In this document: positions 58,518 to 64,000 of the stretch, piece by piece | Position numbering within the stretch: position 1 is the first letter of the stretch | Layout: each line of letters starts with the position of its first letter | From: Rhytidiadelphus loreus | Taxonomy: Eukaryota > Streptophyta > Bryopsida > Hypnales > Hylocomiaceae | Length of the DNA: 64,000 nt | Direction: 5' to 3' | Assembly (NCBI GenBank): GCA_947034895.1 | Contig: OX344765.1 | Span: 9,925,001-9,989,000 of the forward strand | The notes under the pieces: model-generated | Databases searched by the model: none | Seen by the model: only the letters and a program-made list of their open reading frames with translations | What the model was told of the DNA's origin: nothing | Program-made: the position numbers and the translations under genes

Positions 58518-61500
58518 GTGTGTTCTTCTAAGCTTGTATGTCCACCTCGGTTGCCTTCCCAACTCTCTAGAGTATTATTTTCCTACTTCCTTGAAGGTCC
58601 ATTTTAATAGAAGTGTCTCCATTTGATGAAATTGAAGTTTCATATAATTGTCACAATTGTCCCAAACTAATGATTGAAGTGTTTGCTGAATAAATGTATA
58701 GTGAATTGGTCATTCCATGCCATACAACATTATCAATAGCATTGCACAAATTAATGGACATTGCAACACAATAATTTGGTGTCAACTAGATTCTACCACA
58801 AAAAGTAAAGGCATCACTTCTCACCAACAACAAACTTAGTCATCATCCCTTCACACTCAAATTCCACTCAAACTTCAACTACAAGTTAATCTAGTGAAGA
58901 GGGAGGGAGAGTACAATGAACCAATGATGCTCATCCTTAAGGGATGAAATCAACTTTGATATCATCCCAATTCTTCTTCTACATTGTAGGGCAATTTTTT
59001 GAACAAAAGTGTAGGGATTTTGGATTGTGTGACCAAACTCTCCAAAAATAGCAACATTCTAATTATCCATGCTTTGGTGCATGCTCATTGCTTTGGGTAC
59101 CACAATGAATGGGGAGTTTATTGGGTGACTCAAATTTTTGCCCTTATTTTCACATGTCATACAATAGTTCTCCATAGTCATTCAATTGTTGCCTAAGCTT
59201 AGCCATTTAATTCAATAAAAATCCTAATTTTTTTGGAATTTCGATCATTTCCCTTAAGTTTGCAAAAGCAATCAATTAAAAAACCGACAAATAAAATTAC
59301 AACTCAATTCAAATATTAAGTTGAAGGCAATTCATAAATTCAAGGCAATTTGCACACTATTGCACTTAGATAATTAGTACAACTTAAATTAATAAATAAA
59401 AAGTGTCAAATGTTTGTACTAATTTTTAGACTAGATAGCCAAATCTACAAATAAATGTAAAGATGGTTTGTCAAAAATCCAAAGAATCCAATAACAATCC
59501 ATTGGGTCAAATTAATACCAATCTATCATTTGATCATCTACCATCAAGAAAAATTTTGATGGAAAAATGAAAGAATCACTTTAGTGACATTTAGTGAGAA
59601 TGATGAGTGGAGAGGTCATTTTAATAATGATGTCCATTGTTTGTCATGAATCCTCAAATTTGTCCTCAAAGGGTATCAGTCATTTTGAAGATGAAAGCTT
59701 CATTGCTCAATGTTAATAACGAAGGAATTGTGTTCAAAGTAGAACTTTAGACCTCATTTCGGTATAGTAGAATACCTTTTCTAGCAACCACTAAACTAAC
59801 AAAAGTCAGAAAACTAAACTAAATTTCATCTAAAGAAACTTGTTTGTGATTTTGAACCTCTAGAAAAAAAGCTATGGATAAAATCTCAAATGAATTTTTG
59901 GAGATGAAATTTATCTTGATTTCCCGCATTAACTTATTTCAAAGTTTTATGAAAAAAGTTATTTTACACTACCTAAATGAGGCCGAAAATTCTACTTTGA
60001 ATACAATTCCTTCTTTTGACCTAACTATGAGCAATTGAACACTTGACTTAGCTATGGGAGGTAGTTGCCAAACATTTTTTTAAATTCAAAAGTTAATGCT
60101 AAATTTTGAATATGAGAACTAGTTCTAATTGGCTATAACCTTGGGCTACTTAATTAGTTAGGAATTGATAGGAGCTTGTTTGGTGTAGTTAAAATCCACC
60201 TATTCTTGATGGAAAAAGGATAGAAAACCATTGTTTGATGGAGAAAGCAGTTCATTTCCTACTCGGTCCTAGTTTTCAGTTCAGGCATACGACTTGAAAT
60301 ACTGAAATTAAGACCGTAATTTATTAACTTCACTTGGTTGATTTTACACTAGCCAACAGATCTCCTCGTTCATCAAGGTGCCACCCCAATACTTTGGTGG
60401 TGAAAAATGATGCCAATACTTGACAGGATCTATGGTATAACCATCCATTCCCGATCAGGGAGCTATGTCTAACTTTTAGGGTGCAGTTATTTCCAACCAA
60501 GGTTAGAACAAATTTCCAATTGAGGCTTGGAATGATTATTTTTCTCTTTTGAAGGTTGGGACTAATAAAGTCATGACACATGTCCCAAATTGCACCAACT
60601 TGCATGGGAAGTAGTAAGCAAGAAAGTAGGAAGTAGTGAGCACAAAAGCAGTTCTTGAATGATTGGAATTAGAAGAGTCTAGACATTGGCTATAGGTTTA
60701 GAGCACTTTTGGGCTCCCAAAATTCGTAGTAATTTCAATTTTGGGAATAAAATTTTGGAAAATTTGCAATCCCCATATTTTCTATCTTTCTAGTGGTGCT
60801 TCAATTGCAACATTCATCTACTTATTGGATAGAAAATATCACATTAACACATATCACATGTCTATAATTTGATTTTCATCCACAATTTAGCGGTTTCATC
60901 CAAGTTTTTTTGCAGTTTTTAGCTAGATTATTTTTTTCTAGTGCAATCTAGCACCGAAAAAACAAAACAAAAAGCCCAGGATTTATCCTAGAATCACTGA
61001 AGTGGTCGGTTGTGGGTGGTTCTACCTTAATAGTTCTAATGGGATTCTATTCATATCAAGTTTTGAACTTTGTTTTGTGCGGGAGGATTTGTACTGCACA
61101 CAGGCTTTTGCCGACCTGTTTCTCAGTATGTGCATGTCGATATCCAGAGATCGTGCACTTCTTTTGGGGATTTGAAGGTTGCGCTCATTAGTGCTTGCTC
61201 TTACTTTATTGCGACGGATTTGCAGATATGTTGGATGTTCCCTGTTCCGATGCATAGGGTTTGAACTAGTGCAGTTCTATCTGGAGTTGCATTGTATGCT
61301 TGCTCTTTACTGTTGTCAATGGTGCAGATTCTTAACCCTAATTAGAGTCTTATTGTACACTTGCGCCATTTTGATGTCTCCGGATATGATAAGGTTGTGA
61401 GTTTCTGAATGAATCTTGTAGTGCTAGGGTTAGATGTCAATCTTTTGTTGATTTTTCATTTTTGAATTACGTTTCTGATCTACTTAGCCTGTGTTTCCTT

Positions 61501-64000
61501 CATAGCGCTTTGCAAGAGTTTGTTTAGAAACTGTAGTTACAAATACAAAGATCTGTTTCTTTTGAACCTCGGTTCAGCCCGTCATCTCTTGCTGTGTTGT
61601 GCTAGTCATTTTGGTTGTCAAGTTGGTTGCATGATTGTGAGGTGTGACTTTGTGCAACATCCAACAGCATGTGATATTATTGCACAGATTTGCGATTAAG
61701 CTCCATGTGATTAGTGTTTTCTTTTCTGTTGTGTATTCCATTTGAATAGCTTGTGAATTAAGGTATCTGGTGTGTATTTCTTGATGCGATGGATTCATGA
61801 ATGTTCTTGTTTCCAATTATGGTAATGCTTTTGGATGGGTTCAGTTATGGGACTTTCTTGCTTGATCATTGTTGAAATGGTTTAGATCATGTCAGCATTG
61901 TTTTGAATCTGTGATTGAACCTCCAAGCAAAGGCTTGCCAAGACCTGTTCTCAGCATTATTCAGGAGATCGGTCCCTACCTCGTCATCGAAACAGGGTTT
62001 GACATTTCACATTGAATAACAAATTCACTCCCAATGATGGAGAAGTCAATTTCAAGTTGGGTAGCGCTTCAATTCAACTCAAGTTTACGACAAACTGAAA
62101 TCTTGTGTTTCATTCCATCTTTAGTTGTTGTTTTTATTGCCTTTTAGTTTGTTCTTTGAAGATGCATTGTTTAGGTGGAAGCAATTTTGTCATTTTTGTG
62201 TGTTTGGAAAGGGTGTGTTGTTTGGAGATAGACTTGGCAAAAAAATCATCAAGTGTGTTGCAAAGAAAAACATATGCATCCACATTGACGTGAAAATTAT
62301 ATTGGACAATTTTGTAAAGGTTTTCATTGAAGGACAAAGACAAGAGAGAATCAAAATAAATTTTTATAATGGAGATGTTGGTGGCCCCTAAAGTTTTATA
62401 TACAAAAAAAAAGCATAATTAGAAGTCAAACTCTTTCACCATTTCAACCATGTGTTGGATCAACACATGTGTATAAAGGATATTTCTTGAACAATAAAAA
62501 GACATGTGAAAGCATGTGTACGTTGTTTTCAAGGTCAAGATAATATGAATCTTTATTAATTGTTCTATAAATTTGGTGCAAATCTTAAAAATTCTTTGAA
62601 AATGGATTTTAAAGCCTCCATTCATTTCTAATAGAATTAAACATTTCAACTCCAAAGAATAAGTAAGTATCCATTTTTTTTCATACATTGTTTTGAAAAT
62701 AATAAGTCCCCTATGTATAATTGTTAAATCCTTGGTTAAATCATGAACAAAGATAGCATAGATATGCATGAGCAAGAAAGTTTTAGAAATGATATATTGG
62801 ACCATACAATGAAACTAATTGATTATGAAAAGTGAAAATAATGTTGAGATAGTATGACAACATAATATTTTGTGGATTTGAATCATCATGCCATATAGAA
62901 TTAAAAAATTTGAAGAAAGCATTCATTTGGCAATGCAAAAAGACATAGGATTCAAGTTGTGATTCAAAAGTTATCACTCTTTAAAATTAGTAATGTTCTT
63001 GGATGTCAATCTTTAATCCCAAAACCATTTTTTTAATTTTTCACATTTTTGCTTAAACCTTATACAAGTATATTATTTACTTCAATACCATCAAATTGAT
63101 TAAAAAAAAGAAATCTTCTTTTAGGTGTTGCTTGGAAATAATGATAAGGTATTTGGATTAAATAAGCACATTCAACCATATACACATTATATTTGCCTTC
63201 ATTCATTTCGGTAATTATTTTTCAATACATGTCTATTAAATATAGTATTTGTTGACATATACATTTACATACACACAAAAGTTTGAATCACCACTTTAAT
63301 TAATATAAAACAGTTAGATTATTAGCCTCTTGTCTTTTTAAGTATATTTGTGAGTTTTTAGTTAGTAAACTTTTGGGTATTGTACATCCTAGCTACACTC
63401 TTCATTCTATTTAGTGATGCTTCCAAAAGCAAATTATATTACACTATATCTTTTCATTGAAAAAATAATTTAATTTAATTTTTTTCTTTATGATAGTTTT
63501 ACAACACGGTTATTCTTTGAGCTATCTTAGTGAGTATAGAATTACAAGTTTAAGAAAAGCATGTAGTTCACAATACAACAATGCTAGCTTATAAGCATAA
63601 AAATGTGAATTTAGGAGCTTGGAGCATATTTATAAATAGATACTTCTCAACCATTGAAGGTGCTTATAATATATAAACACCTATAATATAGATACACTAT
63701 AATCATGGAAGGTTTTTATTATATAGACATCTATAACATAGGTGTACATACTCCTACGCTCATGTGCTTTTGATTCTTGGCTCACGTAATAGCAACCATG
63801 GTTCACAATACCATTCTTTTGAAAACAACACTAAATAGAATGAAGGATGTTGGCTCAAAGATAATTTATTAGATATTGCATCCTCACAATCTCTTATAAT
63901 AAATTGAGCACGTAAAGTTAGGTGTCCTTTAGATATTGCATACCTTCAATTTAACATATTCTCAACACATTTAGGAGGTTGATGAATGCAATATAAAAAC
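58518..64000. repeat. Right copy of the segmental duplication (continues past the window)
   Basis: Collinear with 2030-6870 except for 62,160-63,630, which has no counterpart on the left. It lies directly downstream of the TNL remnant, as the left copy lies downstream of the left-edge gene, so the unit is gene 3' flank plus leader-like block. No intact gene seen; frames at 62,105-62,390 and 62,419-62,977 are in the unmatched part and have no motif. Confidence 0.75.
60970..61975 (+). repeat. Promoter/leader-like block, copy 3
   Basis: Same sequence order as copies 1 and 2, including GGATTTGTACTGCAC, TTGCTCTTACTTTATTGCGACG and GAAATGGTTTAGATCATGTC. No supported gene follows before the window ends. 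Confidence 0.6.

Overview
This window is nuclear DNA of a land plant, most likely a gymnosperm. It is AT-rich and gene-poor, full of transposon remnants, carries plant-type telomere repeats, and holds a TIR-NBS-LRR (TNL) resistance-gene copy with plant-style introns. The lineage is an inference from the TNL type and repeat density; no marker in the window fixes it.

Layout. Bases 3-1070: the C-terminal end of an unrecognised gene that enters from the left and is broken by one in-frame TAG. Bases 2.03-6.87 kb: a segmental duplication whose partner is 58.5-64.0 kb; inside it lies a promoter/leader-like block that also occurs near 47.6-48.5 kb. Bases 6.9-16.1 kb: noncoding, with GC-rich tandem repeats at 13.0-14.3 kb. 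Bases 16,146-34,566: one 18.4-kb hAT-type DNA transposon. Bases 34.6-46.7 kb: noncoding with several small inverted-repeat elements. Bases 46.9-56.0 kb: a leader-like GC-rich block followed by a TNL copy with recognisable TIR and NBS exons and a decayed LRR exon. Bases 56-58.5 kb: decayed sequence, then the right copy of the duplication.

The main discovery candidate is the 18.4-kb element. It has hAT-like ends (TAGGGTT... and ...AACCCTG) and an exact 8-bp target duplication, ATATTTAA. It encodes a BED/DUF659/hAT-C transposase that now carries three in-frame stops, plus three intact single-exon cargo genes: a protein-kinase-like protein (498 aa), a Gly/Tyr-rich protein with a ubiquitin-interacting-motif-like helix (334 aa), and a 1084-aa RING-like protein. 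The last two share an undescribed N-terminal domain with conserved spacing. CpG-rich arrays of the word TCCGACGGCC sit about 210-315 bp upstream of all four start codons and again at both ends of the element. This arrangement suggests that one element-encoded DNA-binding factor acts on both the ends and all of the promoters. It resembles plant VANDAL elements, where an anti-silencing protein binds motif arrays, but in the hAT superfamily.

Other systems: three copies of a 550-570-bp nonautonomous hAT MITE, each with an 8-bp target duplication (one nested in the giant element); two elements bounded by TTAA; and a pair of GC-armed, AT-cored foldback elements. The TNL LRR region keeps an exact 141-bp (47-codon) period despite decay.
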